Source: Speluncibacter jeojiensis | GTDB lineage: Bacteria; Actinomycetota; Actinomycetes; Mycobacteriales; Mycobacteriaceae | Direction: 5' to 3' | Length of the DNA stretch: 64,000 nt | NCBI RefSeq assembly: GCF_029589495.1 | Contig: NZ_JAAIVF010000007.1 | Coordinates: 244,404-308,403, forward strand | Shown: in pieces, positions 1 through 9,302 of the stretch | Numbering within the stretch: the first letter of the stretch is position 1 | How the letters are laid out: each line of letters opens with the position of its first letter | The notes under the pieces: model-generated | What the model was told of the DNA's origin: nothing | Databases searched by the model: none | The model's input: only the letters and a program-made list of their open reading frames with translations | Translations under genes and position numbers: made by a program

Positions 1-1165
1 TCGCCGCGAGGATCTCCGAGAGCGCGAACTCGAGGAGAAGGTTGATGAGCTGGTTGACCCAGTTCGGACTCTTGCCGCCGCCGACAACCGTGTACGCCAG
101 CGGCGCGTGCGCGGTCATGTGGAATTCCTTCACGCCCGCGTTCGGATCATCGGGGTAGTAGCACACCCACGGCGGGGTCCAGTTGATGCCGAACGCCGGG
201 TCGATGTTCACGCCGGGCGGCAGGTAGCCGGAGGTAGTGAGCGGCTGCACGACCTCGGCGTACGCGCCGTCGAAGATGTCGGCGATGTCCTCGATCAGGC
301 CGTCGACGATCGTGCCGGTTGGGCCCGTGACGCCGGACTTGTCGACAACCTGAACGACGATCGTCGGAACGGTCAGCGTGAACGCCGTCGTCGGCTGCGG
401 CTCGCCTGGCAGCCACAGCCGAGCAGTGAGCTGCAGGCCGTTGTCCTTGAGGATCTGCTTCGCCAGCGTCGCAACGGAATCCATGCGCGCCGAGACGGCG
501 ATCCACTTCGACGTGTCGAGCAGCGGATCGGACGGCACCACCGCGATCGGGGTAAGCAGGCCTTCCTTCTCCATCATTGACGCGAACCACGCCGGCGGGT
601 CGACGATGTTGTTGACGATCTCCCACAGTCCGCGCTGCAGGCGGATGCACTGCTCGGCGATCATCTCCTCGAGGCACGTCACGGCCGGGCCGACGAACAC
701 GGCCTCCTTCGGGAACTGCACCTCGATCGGCAGCGCGAAATTCGGCCAGACGAGCAGCTTGTTGAACCAATTCCAGTCGTCTAGCAGCTGCAGCGTGCAC
801 GTCGCAACGCCGTCGACCATGTCGTAGCTCGCGGTGTCGATCCGGCCGGACCAGCGCGCCGGACCCGCGGTGATGGTGATCGGCACGACCGTCGAGACGC
901 ACATCATCGCGTACGCGACGAGCGGGTCCGAGCCCTTGAGCGCGATCGTTCCGGTGCCGACCGCGTTCCGCTTCCACGTGCACGTCGTCGAGATGTAGTC
1001 GCCGATCTCGCCGATCGGGTTGTACGCGTTGTCGTACATGACGACCTCGAGCTGCGGGTTCTGCAGGTACACCTCGTTGAGGCGCTGCGAAGCCAACTGG
1101 TCGGCCAGCGCGAACGCCTGCCACGGCTCTTCGAGGTTCAGCGGAGGAGCGTCCGGGGCCGTCAC
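1..1165 (-). CDS. Phage minor tail protein, Gp37-like (partial, runs off left edge)
   Basis: An open frame of 388 codons from a GTG start whose first bases overlap the stop of the gene upstream (GTGA). It continues past the window edge, so the C-terminus is missing. The N-terminal part contains a segment reading YDNAYNPIGEIGDYISTTC followed by a TGTIALKGSDPL stretch, which resembles the family annotated after Rhodococcus phage ReqiPepy6 Gp37, a minor tail or baseplate protein. Its place directly after the tape measure and distal tail genes fits a tail-tip role. The family name is from memory of the sequence style; tail location is the firmer claim. Confidence 0.7.
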   Translation of the reverse strand, partial: MTAPDAPPLNLEEPWQAFALADQLASQRLNEVYLQNPQLEVVMYDNAYNPIGEIGDYISTTCTWKRNAVGTGTIALKGSDPLVAYAMMCVSTVVPITITAGPARWSGRIDTASYDMVDGVATCTLQLLDDWNWFNKLLVWPNFALPIEVQFPKEAVFVGPAVTCLEEMIAEQCIRLQRGLWEIVNNIVDPPAWFASMMEKEGLLTPIAVVPSDPLLDTSKWIAVSARMDSVATLAKQILKDNGLQLTARLWLPGEPQPTTAFTLTVPTIVVQVVDKSGVTGPTGTIVDGLIEDIADIFDGAYAEVVQPLTTSGYLPPGVNIDPAFGINWTPPWVCYYPDDPNAGVKEFHMTAHAPLAYTVVGGGKSPNWVNQLINLLLEFALSEILAA

Positions 1166-2109
1166 TCAGGCCACTTCCGGTACGGAGTGAGCGACGCGAG
1201 GATCTGCGTCTGGCCGGCCACCGCTCCCGTCACCGACACAGGAATGTTGACCTGCGTCGGGCCCGCGGGCGTCGCCGGGGCGATGCCGGTCGCGAACGAC
1301 CCGCTCATCAGCGGGTACATGTTCGTGTTCGTGTTCATCTCGACGATGCCGCGGCGCCGGCGCAGGGTCGTCACGAGCAGCTGCACACCGGCCGGGACAG
1401 GCCCGATCGTGACGGTGTTGCCGCTGTCTGCATCCCCGACGCCGAAGATGCCGGGGCCCTGCAGTATGAACCGGGACCAGCCGGTCTGGTCGCCGCGGTT
1501 CGACAGCGGAAGCCACCCGGGCGGCGCGATGCCGAGCGGATCGGCGAGCGTCGATGGGCCAGTCGCCACCTGGCGCGACGTCGAATCGAACGACGTCCAG
1601 AACGGGTAGTCCGCACGCCCGGCCATCGACAGCGTCGCCGACGTCATCATCGCCGGGGCCTTCTTCAGCGTGTCGGTCGGCCCCTTGAGTAGACGCTGCG
1701 GCAGCCACCACTCGCCGAGCTGACTCGAGAACCACACGAGGCGGCCGAGCTGCTTCGGATCCCACGACGCGATGAACCCGCGCGCGGTGTTGCGGAACGT
1801 GCGCGGGTCCATGCCGCCGGCGAGGAACGTGTAGTCGACCTCGAGCGGATCCCACACGGCATCCTCGAAGTCGGCGCCGTCCTGCCGCGCGCCCTGCTGG
1901 TCCAGGATCTTGAACTGGCCCATCAGGCCCTTGATGTCCTGGATCACGACACCTGACTGCGCATTCAGCCAGGGGGCCATCGCGCCGGAGATCGGCCACA
2001 CGGAGCCGTCGTAGCCGATCCACGTCAGCATCGAACCGTCGGCCGCGAGGAGATCGTTGATCGCGATCACGGTCGGCGGCGCGGGGAGCACGTACGGGGT
2101 GCCGGTCAT
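1162..2109 (-). CDS. Phage tail protein (distal/minor tail type)
   Basis: A 315-residue protein directly downstream of the tape measure gene, where siphoviruses encode the distal tail protein. The middle contains WDPLEVDYTFLAGGMDPRTF and an FGVGDADSGNTVTIGPVP stretch, a beta-rich composition expected of tail-tip proteins. There is no signal peptide or membrane segment. It ends by overlapping the GTG of the next tail gene, so the two are probably translationally coupled. The exact tail role is inferred from position. Confidence 0.7.
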   Translation of the reverse strand: MTGTPYVLPAPPTVIAINDLLAADGSMLTWIGYDGSVWPISGAMAPWLNAQSGVVIQDIKGLMGQFKILDQQGARQDGADFEDAVWDPLEVDYTFLAGGMDPRTFRNTARGFIASWDPKQLGRLVWFSSQLGEWWLPQRLLKGPTDTLKKAPAMMTSATLSMAGRADYPFWTSFDSTSRQVATGPSTLADPLGIAPPGWLPLSNRGDQTGWSRFILQGPGIFGVGDADSGNTVTIGPVPAGVQLLVTTLRRRRGIVEMNTNTNMYPLMSGSFATGIAPATPAGPTQVNIPVSVTGAVAGQTQILASLTPYRKWPE

Positions 2110-2110
2110 G

Positions 2111-5100
2111 TCACCTCCCGCTCGCTGGGGCGTAGGCGTTCAGCTGGCGCACGATGTCGCGGTTCGCCTTCTGGTGGTCGCCGTTGTGGATGTGCTGGTT
2201 CTCGATGTGCACCATCGGGGCCTGCTTCACGTGCACGGGCGATGTGTGCGTGCGAGCCGACTTCGGCTGCTCGACCGTCGGCGTGGGCTGCGATGGCGTG
2301 GCGGTCGTCGGCTTCGGTGGCGCGTTGAGCTGAGTCAGGTACGGCTTGCCGAACTTCACCGACATGCCGGCGCCCGCGATCCGACCGAACAGCGAGTTGT
2401 TCGGATCGGCGAGCAGCGCGTCGAATCCGGAGTTGCCGATGGACGTCTCCTCGAGCAGGCCGTCCATCAGGGTGCCGCCGAGTTTCTCGCCGAACTGCTC
2501 GGGCGTCATCAGGCCCGAGGTCTGGTCCGCGCCAGCGGATGCCGACGATCCGGAGATGGACGCGCCCGGCGCAGTCGGCGTACCGGAGCCCGCGGCCTGC
2601 GCCTTCTGCTTGTACTGGGCGGCCTCGTCACGCTTCTTCTGCGCGTTCTCCTGCGCCTTCTTCGCGAGCGTCTGGTACTTCTGCACCGAGGTGACCGCAC
2701 CGGTCTGCGCCTTCGCAGCCGCGGCCTGCGCCTTGTTCGCGTCGTCGGTGTACCGAGCGGCAGCGTCGAGGTGCTTCTGGCGGACCGCGCCGGTCGTTGT
2801 CGCTGCCAGGGCCTGCGCCTTCGCCGCGAGTCCGCGGTCCTTCGCCGCGAGCTGCAGGTGCTTCTGAGCCGCCGCCGCACCCGAGCCGGGCTGCTGCGCT
2901 GCCTCGGCGAGATACTTCTGCGCTTCGGCGTCGTACTTCGCGGCCGCGTCGAGCGCCTTCTGGGCGTCCTGTTGGTACTTGTCGACCTTCGACGGGGCGC
3001 CGGGGACGATGCCGCCGCCGCTGTACCCGTGGCCGTGGCCCCACGTGCCGAGCAGGTTTCCGCCGTGCTGACTCTTCAGTTCGCGCATGCCGAGACGCAG
3101 GTTCGTCAGCGGGTCGTAGATGTTGCCGCCCAACTGTGAGAGCCCGAGACCTCGAGCAGTGCCGGGCGTGACCTGCACGAGGCCGCGCGCCAGGTTGTTC
3201 GGCCAGTTGACGTCGTGGACCTGCTGGATGATGTTCGGGTTGCCGCCCGACTCAGTCATGATCTGCGCTTCGGTCGCCTGCACGTACGGCGCGGTCGTCG
3301 GGAATCCTTCGGCGGCGAGCGCCTGCACGATGATCGGCGCCCACTGCTGCGCGCCAGCGCCCGACGCCCACTTCTCGCTGCCGCCGCCGGAGCCGCCACC
3401 CATCCCGAGCATCGACTTGCCCCAGTTCAAGGCGGCGTCAAGGAACCGCTTCGGCATGCCGGCGACCGTCTGGAACCAGCCGGACGTCTTGTCGCCCGGA
3501 CCGTTCGGCGTGCCCTTCGCCTTGTCGATGTACTTGTCGAAGAGACGATGGATAGAGCCGATCGGGTCCATCATGAACTTGCCGACGTCGATGGCCGCGT
3601 TCACGACGTGCTTCGCGCCGTTCACCACGTCCTTGCCGAGATCCTCGGCGCCCCCGACGATATCGCTGATGAAGCCGCCGCCGGCGAAGTGCGGCGCCGG
3701 GCCCGATCCGGGCTTGCGGCCGCCCGAGTAGTAGGAGTTCAGCGCCATGAACCGCTCGGGTCCGATCGCCTGCACGAGTTCCGGCACGGCGATGCCCTCG
3801 CCCGGGGACACCTTCGCGTTGACCGTGTCCTGTCCCGGCGCGTAGCCGGGGAAGATGCCGCCGCCCGCGTAGTGCGGGATCTTGTCGGTCGGCACGTCCG
3901 GCAGCTTCATCGAGTCGAGACCGAACGCGCCTGCGACGCCGTTCCACAGCTTCTCGATGCCGTCCTTGTACACGTACTCGGCGATGAAGTAGACCGGCGT
4001 ACCAACGACTTTCGAGAGAATGTCCCAGGCGCCCTTGATGTCCGTCACGGCGTCCTTGAAGCCCTGGCGGATGCCATCCATGACGGTCTTGAAGACATCG
4101 CCGAGCGCGTGCCAGGTGGTGGTGAAGGCGTCGTCGATCCACTGTCCGAACGTCTTGAAGCCGTTCCACACGTCGGCGACGATCTGCTTGACGTCGCCGA
4201 ACTTCGACCACACGTCCTTGACGCCGGTCGTGAGGTCCTGGAACGCCTTGATCGCGATATCCGCGATCACCCCGGCGAGCTGCTTGATCCAGTTCCAGAC
4301 GTCGGCCACGATGTCGCGGAACGTCTGAGAGTGCTTGTACGCCTCGTAGATCGCGGCGCCGAGAGCGACGATGCCGGCCACAACGAGCACGATCGGGTTT
4401 GCATCGCACACGGCGTCGAATGCGGCCTGCGCGATCGTCCACGCCTTCGTGGCGGCCGCGGCGAGCTTCGAGGCGATCTGGAAGTCCTTCACGGCCTGCA
4501 CGGCGGTCTTAATGCCGTTCCATGCCGAGATGAACCCGGAGATCGCCTGCGTCTTGAGCAGCTTCCCGAGGTCCAGCGCGGCGCCCGCGGCGGTCTTGCC
4601 GAAGTCGGCGACGAACCCGCCCGCGGACTTGAGTCCGGATGCGGCTTTCGAGACGCCCGATGCGCCGAGGTCCTTCGCGGCGCCGGCCGCCGACTTGATG
4701 CCGCGACCCGCGGCCTTCGCCCCCAACTTCGTGACGTCCCACGCAGAACCGGCCATGTCGCCCGCGATCTGCGCGCCCGAGGCGAGCTTGCCGCCGACAG
4801 CCGAGCCAGCGCGGCCGACCGCCGACGCGCCACGTCCGACCGCGCCGCCCACGCGAGACGCCGCGTTGCCGACCTTCGCCTTCCCGGTCCAGTCCCACCA
4901 GTCACCCGCCGAAGAGGCGACGTTGCCGATGCCGCGCGCGGCACCCAGGACGCCCTTCGCCGCGTACTGAGCCGGCTTGCCGATGCCGTACTTGAGCGCG
5001 CCACCGACGATCCGGCCGCCGAGATGGTCTGCGCCGAACAGGTTCCCGGCACCGTTCAGAATCTTGGTTCCTACACCGATGCCGCCCACGACGCCGCCGC

Positions 5101-6928
5101 CGACGAGCAGGGACTTGAGTACACCCGTGTGCTGATGAAGCCAGTTCGTCGCGTCCTGCATGGCTGACACGAACTTCGTCATCGGACCGAGACCGAGAGC
5201 ACCGAACTGGGTGAGCGTGTTCTTGATGGATTGCTTCTCGTTCGCCAGCTTCGATTCGAGGGTGCTGTTCGACTCGTTCGCGCCCATCACAGTGCCGTCC
5301 GCGGCCGTTTGCGCATTGTTGACGACGTTCTGGATGCCCTGATAGTCGCCGTAGTTCGAGCCAGTGAGGTTGAGCGCGGTGCGTTCGGCGACAGAGTCCC
5401 CACCGAATGCCTTGTACATTGCGCCCATGTACGACTGCGCGCCTGGCTGACCGGCCTTGAGGAGCTGGTTGAAGCCCTGGGACTTGTCGTACATCGACGC
5501 CCACTGGGACAGCTGTGCCTGCCCCGTGGCGTTCAGGCCCTGCTTGAGCTTGAACAGCGAGCCGCCGTGCGTCTCGTACTGCTGCGCGAGCGCCTGAGCT
5601 TGCGGGCTCATCGCTCCGTACATTTCCTCGGCCGCCTGAGCGTTCTGCGAGGACTGGTTGAACGAGTTCAGCAGGATCTGCCCGTTCGGGCCCTGATGCG
5701 CGAGGATCGAACGCGAGATCATCTCGTCAGCGCCAGCGAGGCCGCCGTTCGCGCCCTTGTCCGCAAGCGTCGCCTGCAGTTGCTGGGGCGTGATCCCGTA
5801 CTGACCGAGCGCCGTGATCATTGCAGGGTTCGGCGCCGAGAGCTTGTTGATCGAGTTCGTCAGGTAGTCCGAGGCAACCTGGCCAGTGAGACCATGCCGC
5901 GTCATCTCCGCCCACGCTGCGTTGAGCTGAGACATGGAGACGTGCGCGTTCTGCGCCGAGTTCTCCACCGCACCCATTGAGGCGGCATACTCGCCGAGCG
6001 TCGCTTTCGACTGCGAGATGGTCGCGACCTGCTTCGACGCCGAATCGTTGACCTGGTCGATGCTCTTACCGAAATCTGCTGTGGTCGTGGTCAACACATG
6101 CGTGACGTCGTTGAGCGGCGCCATCTCGGTGTGAGCCTCTTGCACCGCGCCGGTGAGCATCTTCACGGCGTCCTTGCCGTGATATCCGGCTTGCTCGACC
6201 GTGCGCAGGGAATCCTGAATATCGCTGACGCTGTAACCCCATTTGTTCGAGAGGCTGTACACCGCGTCCTGCAGCATGTTGATGTTCTTCGCGGACTCAC
6301 CAGCGGACGTCTGCAGCAGCGTCATCTTCTGCTGCATCTTCGCGGCCTGGTCGAGTCCGTACGCTCCCGCGGCCACCATGCCGACGCCGAGCGCGGCGCT
6401 GGCGTTTGTAGCCGCGGCGCCCACCTTCGCAAGACTGGACGCGTGAGCGTCGTGCGCGGCGGCCGCGCCGCGGCTCGCTTCCGCGAGACCGGCGTGGGCG
6501 GCCTGCGAGTCTCGCTGAGCCCGTTCGACAGCGCGCGCCGAGGCCTCCACCTTGCGCTGCTCTGCGTCGACCTTCGCCAGCGCGGTCTGCGCCTGGATCG
6601 AGGTTTCGCCCCACTTCTCGACCTGCGCCTGAGCCTTGAGTTGCGATAGGCGCAGGGTGTCAGTGCGGGTCGCGAGGCCGTCCTGCGCCCGGGTCATCGC
6701 CTCCATCGAGCGTTCGACCGACGACTGCGCGGTGCGCATCGACGTCTCGATCTGCGCCGCCATACGCTGCGCCGCCGACGACGCGCCCGACCCGAAGTCC
6801 TTGCCGACCGAACGCGCCATGTCGTCCGACAGCGACGAGAACTTCGACGTGATGTCCCGGATCACCGAGTCGAGCGCGCCCCCGTCGAGACGGGGGAGGA
6901 TGTCCATGAAGATTCCGCCATCAGGCAT
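2111..6928 (-). CDS. Tape measure protein with C-terminal transglycosylase domain
   Basis: A protein of about 1605 residues, the longest phage gene here; its length sets tail length. The N-terminal 200 residues are alpha-helical and Ala/Gln rich, followed by a tape-measure region with VEQAGYHGKDAVKMLTGAV. Gly/Ala-rich and hydrophobic segments lie in the middle. Around residues 1250-1350 is a lytic-transglycosylase fold (QIMTESGGNPNIIQQ, then ARGLVQVTPGTARGLGL), which would help cross the cell wall during DNA entry. A long Ala/Lys coiled-coil region follows. The start chosen is the ATG at 6926-6928, which overlaps the stop of the chaperone gene; an ATG 21 bases upstream is also possible. Confidence 0.93.
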   Translation of the reverse strand: MPDGGIFMDILPRLDGGALDSVIRDITSKFSSLSDDMARSVGKDFGSGASSAAQRMAAQIETSMRTAQSSVERSMEAMTRAQDGLATRTDTLRLSQLKAQAQVEKWGETSIQAQTALAKVDAEQRKVEASARAVERAQRDSQAAHAGLAEASRGAAAAHDAHASSLAKVGAAATNASAALGVGMVAAGAYGLDQAAKMQQKMTLLQTSAGESAKNINMLQDAVYSLSNKWGYSVSDIQDSLRTVEQAGYHGKDAVKMLTGAVQEAHTEMAPLNDVTHVLTTTTADFGKSIDQVNDSASKQVATISQSKATLGEYAASMGAVENSAQNAHVSMSQLNAAWAEMTRHGLTGQVASDYLTNSINKLSAPNPAMITALGQYGITPQQLQATLADKGANGGLAGADEMISRSILAHQGPNGQILLNSFNQSSQNAQAAEEMYGAMSPQAQALAQQYETHGGSLFKLKQGLNATGQAQLSQWASMYDKSQGFNQLLKAGQPGAQSYMGAMYKAFGGDSVAERTALNLTGSNYGDYQGIQNVVNNAQTAADGTVMGANESNSTLESKLANEKQSIKNTLTQFGALGLGPMTKFVSAMQDATNWLHQHTGVLKSLLVGGGVVGGIGVGTKILNGAGNLFGADHLGGRIVGGALKYGIGKPAQYAAKGVLGAARGIGNVASSAGDWWDWTGKAKVGNAASRVGGAVGRGASAVGRAGSAVGGKLASGAQIAGDMAGSAWDVTKLGAKAAGRGIKSAAGAAKDLGASGVSKAASGLKSAGGFVADFGKTAAGAALDLGKLLKTQAISGFISAWNGIKTAVQAVKDFQIASKLAAAATKAWTIAQAAFDAVCDANPIVLVVAGIVALGAAIYEAYKHSQTFRDIVADVWNWIKQLAGVIADIAIKAFQDLTTGVKDVWSKFGDVKQIVADVWNGFKTFGQWIDDAFTTTWHALGDVFKTVMDGIRQGFKDAVTDIKGAWDILSKVVGTPVYFIAEYVYKDGIEKLWNGVAGAFGLDSMKLPDVPTDKIPHYAGGGIFPGYAPGQDTVNAKVSPGEGIAVPELVQAIGPERFMALNSYYSGGRKPGSGPAPHFAGGGFISDIVGGAEDLGKDVVNGAKHVVNAAIDVGKFMMDPIGSIHRLFDKYIDKAKGTPNGPGDKTSGWFQTVAGMPKRFLDAALNWGKSMLGMGGGSGGGSEKWASGAGAQQWAPIIVQALAAEGFPTTAPYVQATEAQIMTESGGNPNIIQQVHDVNWPNNLARGLVQVTPGTARGLGLSQLGGNIYDPLTNLRLGMRELKSQHGGNLLGTWGHGHGYSGGGIVPGAPSKVDKYQQDAQKALDAAAKYDAEAQKYLAEAAQQPGSGAAAAQKHLQLAAKDRGLAAKAQALAATTTGAVRQKHLDAAARYTDDANKAQAAAAKAQTGAVTSVQKYQTLAKKAQENAQKKRDEAAQYKQKAQAAGSGTPTAPGASISGSSASAGADQTSGLMTPEQFGEKLGGTLMDGLLEETSIGNSGFDALLADPNNSLFGRIAGAGMSVKFGKPYLTQLNAPPKPTTATPSQPTPTVEQPKSARTHTSPVHVKQAPMVHIENQHIHNGDHQKANRDIVRQLNAYAPASGR

Positions 6929-7415
6929 GCACATCACCCCCCATCCCAAGCGAGTCAGTAGTCACATACGACGAATTGCGTTTCGGCGGTTGGTATTTGC
7001 CGGTGGCCTGCGCGACCATCGCGTCATGCAGGTCGGTGTGGAACTGCTCCTGCGCGAGTTCTTCCTTCATCGCGGCCGGGGACCTGAGCAGCGTCGGCGC
7101 GGGCGACCTGCCATCGCTGTGCACCGAGCCGTAGTCGGCGCGCAGCATGCGTAGGTCGTTGAAGATGGCCGCCATGACGTGCTCGTCCTGCGACCAGTCG
7201 CCGTCGCGCATGGCCTTTTTCAACTCCGAGCGGTCCGGCAGGTGCTTGAGGCGGACGAGCACCTGCCGGGCCGACACCTTGCCGCGGTACCAGTCGAGGA
7301 TGTCGATCTGGGGGTGGTAGTGCGACAGGTCGGATTCGACCTCGGTGGGGAAGTAGCGCAGGAGCTCGATCAGTTGGACGCTTTTGGGTCCATGCCCTCG
7401 GTCAGGGTGCGCCAC
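6921..7415 (-). CDS. Tail assembly chaperone, downstream (T) frame
   Basis: A 164-codon frame overlapping the end of the preceding gene by 46 bases in the -1 frame. In tailed phages the second chaperone frame is made as a fusion with the first (G-T product) by programmed -1 slippage, and here a perfect slippery heptamer lies in the overlap. Read as a fusion the product is about 306 residues. An internal GTG near 7415 could start a free T protein but has no clear ribosome-binding site. It lies immediately before the tape measure gene, the expected position for tail chaperones. Confidence 0.8.
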   Translation of the reverse strand: MAHPDRGHGPKSVQLIELLRYFPTEVESDLSHYHPQIDILDWYRGKVSARQVLVRLKHLPDRSELKKAMRDGDWSQDEHVMAAIFNDLRMLRADYGSVHSDGRSPAPTLLRSPAAMKEELAQEQFHTDLHDAMVAQATGKYQPPKRNSSYVTTDSLGMGGDVHA

Positions 7416-7840
7416 GCCAGCACGACGTGTCCGGACTTGCCGCCGCCGGCCGCGAATGTCGCGTAGTCGTCTTCGCCGAGGATCGCGAGCGCGAGCCTCT
7501 TGGAGAAGGCGCCGGCGGGCTTGCCGTCGATCGTGTCGCCCGGAACCTCCACGCTGATGGCGTTGCCGTCCGCGTCGGTAAGTACGTTGCCGTCCTCGTC
7601 AGTGGCCTCGACGGTCCTGACGTCGAGGTCCTTCCCGGACTGGACGCGTTCGATCACTTCCTGACGCTCGTCGTCCACGAGCATCGGGTGCGGGATCGTC
7701 ACCTTTTCGCCGGTCTTGAGGACCAGCGTGATGCCCGGGACACTGCCGAGTGCATCGAGCGCCTGCTCCTCGAAGTCCTCGAGAGCGAGTTCACGCGCGA
7801 TGACCGGCTTCGCGGTACGGGCCTTCTTCTGCACTGCCAT
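7370..7840 (-). CDS. Tail assembly chaperone, upstream (G) frame
   Basis: A 156-residue acidic protein between the major tail protein and tape measure genes, the standard place for the G chaperone that folds the tape measure during tail assembly. The N-terminus is basic (MAVQKKARTAKPV), the rest acidic. Its last codons overlap the next frame and contain the slippery heptamer CCCAAAA nine to fifteen bases before the stop, so a small fraction of ribosomes should shift to make the longer G-T form. A good Shine-Dalgarno-like AAGGAGAA precedes the ATG. Confidence 0.85.
   Translation of the reverse strand: MAVQKKARTAKPVIARELALEDFEEQALDALGSVPGITLVLKTGEKVTIPHPMLVDDERQEVIERVQSGKDLDVRTVEATDEDGNVLTDADGNAISVEVPGDTIDGKPAGAFSKRLALAILGEDDYATFAAGGGKSGHVVLAWRTLTEGMDPKASN
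7382..7388 (-). promoter_or_regulatory. Programmed -1 ribosomal frameshift site (C CCA AAA)
   Basis: On the minus strand the zero frame reads GAC CCA AAA GCG TCC AAC TGA. This gives the canonical X XXY YYZ heptamer C-CCA-AAA just before the zero-frame stop. Slipping one base back continues as CCC AAA AGC GTC into the long downstream frame. The shift direction and position match those known for tail chaperone genes. Confidence 0.85.
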
Positions 7841-7880
7841 GGTGTTCTCCTTGGCTGGATTCCCTTGGCTGTGGCTGGAA

Positions 7881-7919
7881 CCCGGCGGCGCGCCCAGCCA
7901 AGGACAACGCGCCGCCGGG
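7881..7919 (-). terminator. Hairpin terminator after the major tail protein gene
   Basis: A perfect 12-base GC-only inverted repeat (7881-7892 with 7908-7919) with a 15-base spacer lies 6 bases beyond the stop of the major tail protein gene and before the chaperone genes. There is no long T run, so it may act as an attenuator that lowers expression of downstream tail genes. Confidence 0.65.
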
Positions 7920-7925
7920 GGTCAG

Positions 7926-8888
7926 TTACTTCGCGGCGGCCGCGCTCGACACCGCCGACGGCACCGACTGCGAGTCGTTCGCGCCGGTGGCCTGCACCGT
8001 GAAGGTGTAGGAGGTGGACGACGTCAGCGCGCCGACCGTGAGGACCACCTGCGAGGAGGTGGCGCTGGTGACGGTGACGTTCGCGGCCGGGACTGCGCCC
8101 GCGGTCGGGGTCACGGTGTTCACCTGGTAGGTGAACGGGCCGTTCGCCGAGGTGGGCGGGGTGAACGTCAGGGTGACCGTCCCGGTGGCGGTGCCGGTGG
8201 CAGCGGTCGGGTTGCCGGGCACTGTGGTGTTGCCGCCGGAGGCGCGCCATGCCGGGCCCTCGCGGAAGAACCGGACCGCGAAGCCGGAGTACGGGCACAC
8301 GTACGAGTCGAAGGTCAGACCCGACGCGGTGGTGTTCTTCGCGTCGAACGAGATCTTGTCGGGCTTGACCATGCGGGCCATCGCGTACTCGAAAGCGAAG
8401 TACTCGGGCTGGCCGGTGTTGTAGTCCACGCCGATCGCGAGGATCTGCCGGTTCGCCAGCGACGGCCGGGTCGACTTGGTGAGCTGGTAGCCGGCGGCGC
8501 CCTGCTCCTGCAGGCTCGACAGGGCGTCCTGGAAGCGCAGCGCGTCCACCAGGGGGGACTGCTCCTTCGGGACGAACGTCATCTCCTCCTGGTCGAGGGT
8601 GACGTCGGTGCGCAGCGCCTGGCGCGTCTGCCACGCGTCGTCGTCGACGACGGTGAACTTCGGGGTGAACACGACGCCGGTCGCGTCCAGGTAGCCGGGG
8701 TTGTACCAGCCGTCCGTGGTCAGCAGGGTCGGCGACAGGTTGCCGGTGACCGGGTCGAACGGGCTGTATGAGGCGAGCGAGGTTGCGGCGGCGTTCCAGT
8801 CGCGCACCAGCACCATGCCGTACTGGGCCTTGAGGTCGCGGGTGGAGTCACCGACGAACAGGTTGTCCCACGTGGCGTATCCGGACAT
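7926..8888 (-). CDS. Major tail protein with C-terminal Ig-like/fibronectin-type domain
   Basis: A 320-residue protein starting at an ATG with AGGAG 7 bases upstream. The first 230 residues form the tail-tube part (MSGYATWDNLFVGDSTRDLK at the start, FDAKNTTASGLTFDSYVCPY in the middle). The last 90 residues are Thr/Val/Ala-rich with repeated YTFTVQATGAND-like strands, typical of an Ig-like or fibronectin III decoration domain added to tail tubes. A terminator follows immediately, as expected of a highly expressed structural gene. Position between tail terminator and chaperones supports the call. Confidence 0.88.
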   Translation of the reverse strand: MSGYATWDNLFVGDSTRDLKAQYGMVLVRDWNAAATSLASYSPFDPVTGNLSPTLLTTDGWYNPGYLDATGVVFTPKFTVVDDDAWQTRQALRTDVTLDQEEMTFVPKEQSPLVDALRFQDALSSLQEQGAAGYQLTKSTRPSLANRQILAIGVDYNTGQPEYFAFEYAMARMVKPDKISFDAKNTTASGLTFDSYVCPYSGFAVRFFREGPAWRASGGNTTVPGNPTAATGTATGTVTLTFTPPTSANGPFTYQVNTVTPTAGAVPAANVTVTSATSSQVVLTVGALTSSTSYTFTVQATGANDSQSVPSAVSSAAAAK

Positions 8889-8902
8889 GCTGAATCTCCT
8901 TG

Positions 8903-9301
8903 TCAGAGAGGTTGGGAGTTGATTCGGGACGCGACCTCGTACCTCGCGACGTAGCGCTTGAGGTTCTCGTCCTGCCAGTCCACCCACGCGGGGCCATGGA
9001 TGGTGATGATCCGGTCGATGTGCACGGTCGGGCCGCCGTCGAGGATCGTGACGGGCGTCTTGGCCGTGAGCTGCTGGATCAGGTTGTGCATTTGGCGCGC
9101 CGTCTGGCGGGCCTGGTCTCGGCTGTTGTGGAAGACGTGGACGTCGGCGATGCCGAGGTCGGTCTCCCTGTCATCTCCGCCTGCGACACGCGAGACGAGG
9201 ATGAACGGCAGTGGCGGCGTGTTCGGCATCTCGACGGACACCTGATTCGGCGCGATCGGCTGCAGGTAGGCGACGAGCAGCTGCTCGGTGTCGATGAACA
9301 C
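8903..9301 (-). CDS. Tail terminator / head-tail joining protein
   Basis: A 132-residue protein just upstream of the major tail protein gene. It has the small alpha/beta pattern of tail terminators: an N-terminal helix (MFIDTEQLLVAYLQPIAP), a strand with PFILVSRVAGG, a helix with ARQTARQMHNLIQQL, then IDRIITIHGPAWVDW and a C-terminal strand. Function is inferred from size and position. Confidence 0.7.
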   Translation of the reverse strand: MFIDTEQLLVAYLQPIAPNQVSVEMPNTPPLPFILVSRVAGGDDRETDLGIADVHVFHNSRDQARQTARQMHNLIQQLTAKTPVTILDGGPTVHIDRIITIHGPAWVDWQDENLKRYVARYEVASRINSQPL

Positions 9302-9302
9302 G

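Noticed and set aside
147..1124. Long Arg-rich reading frame on the minus strand in the first kilobase
   Set aside because: Composition is Arg/Ala/Gly noise typical of an out-of-phase frame in GC-rich DNA; the overlapping frame to the left edge reads as a sensible tail protein.
3215..5167. 650-codon plus-strand frame opposite the tape measure gene
   Set aside because: It is antisense to a clear tape measure protein, is rich in Arg/Leu/Val without domains, and has no start signals.
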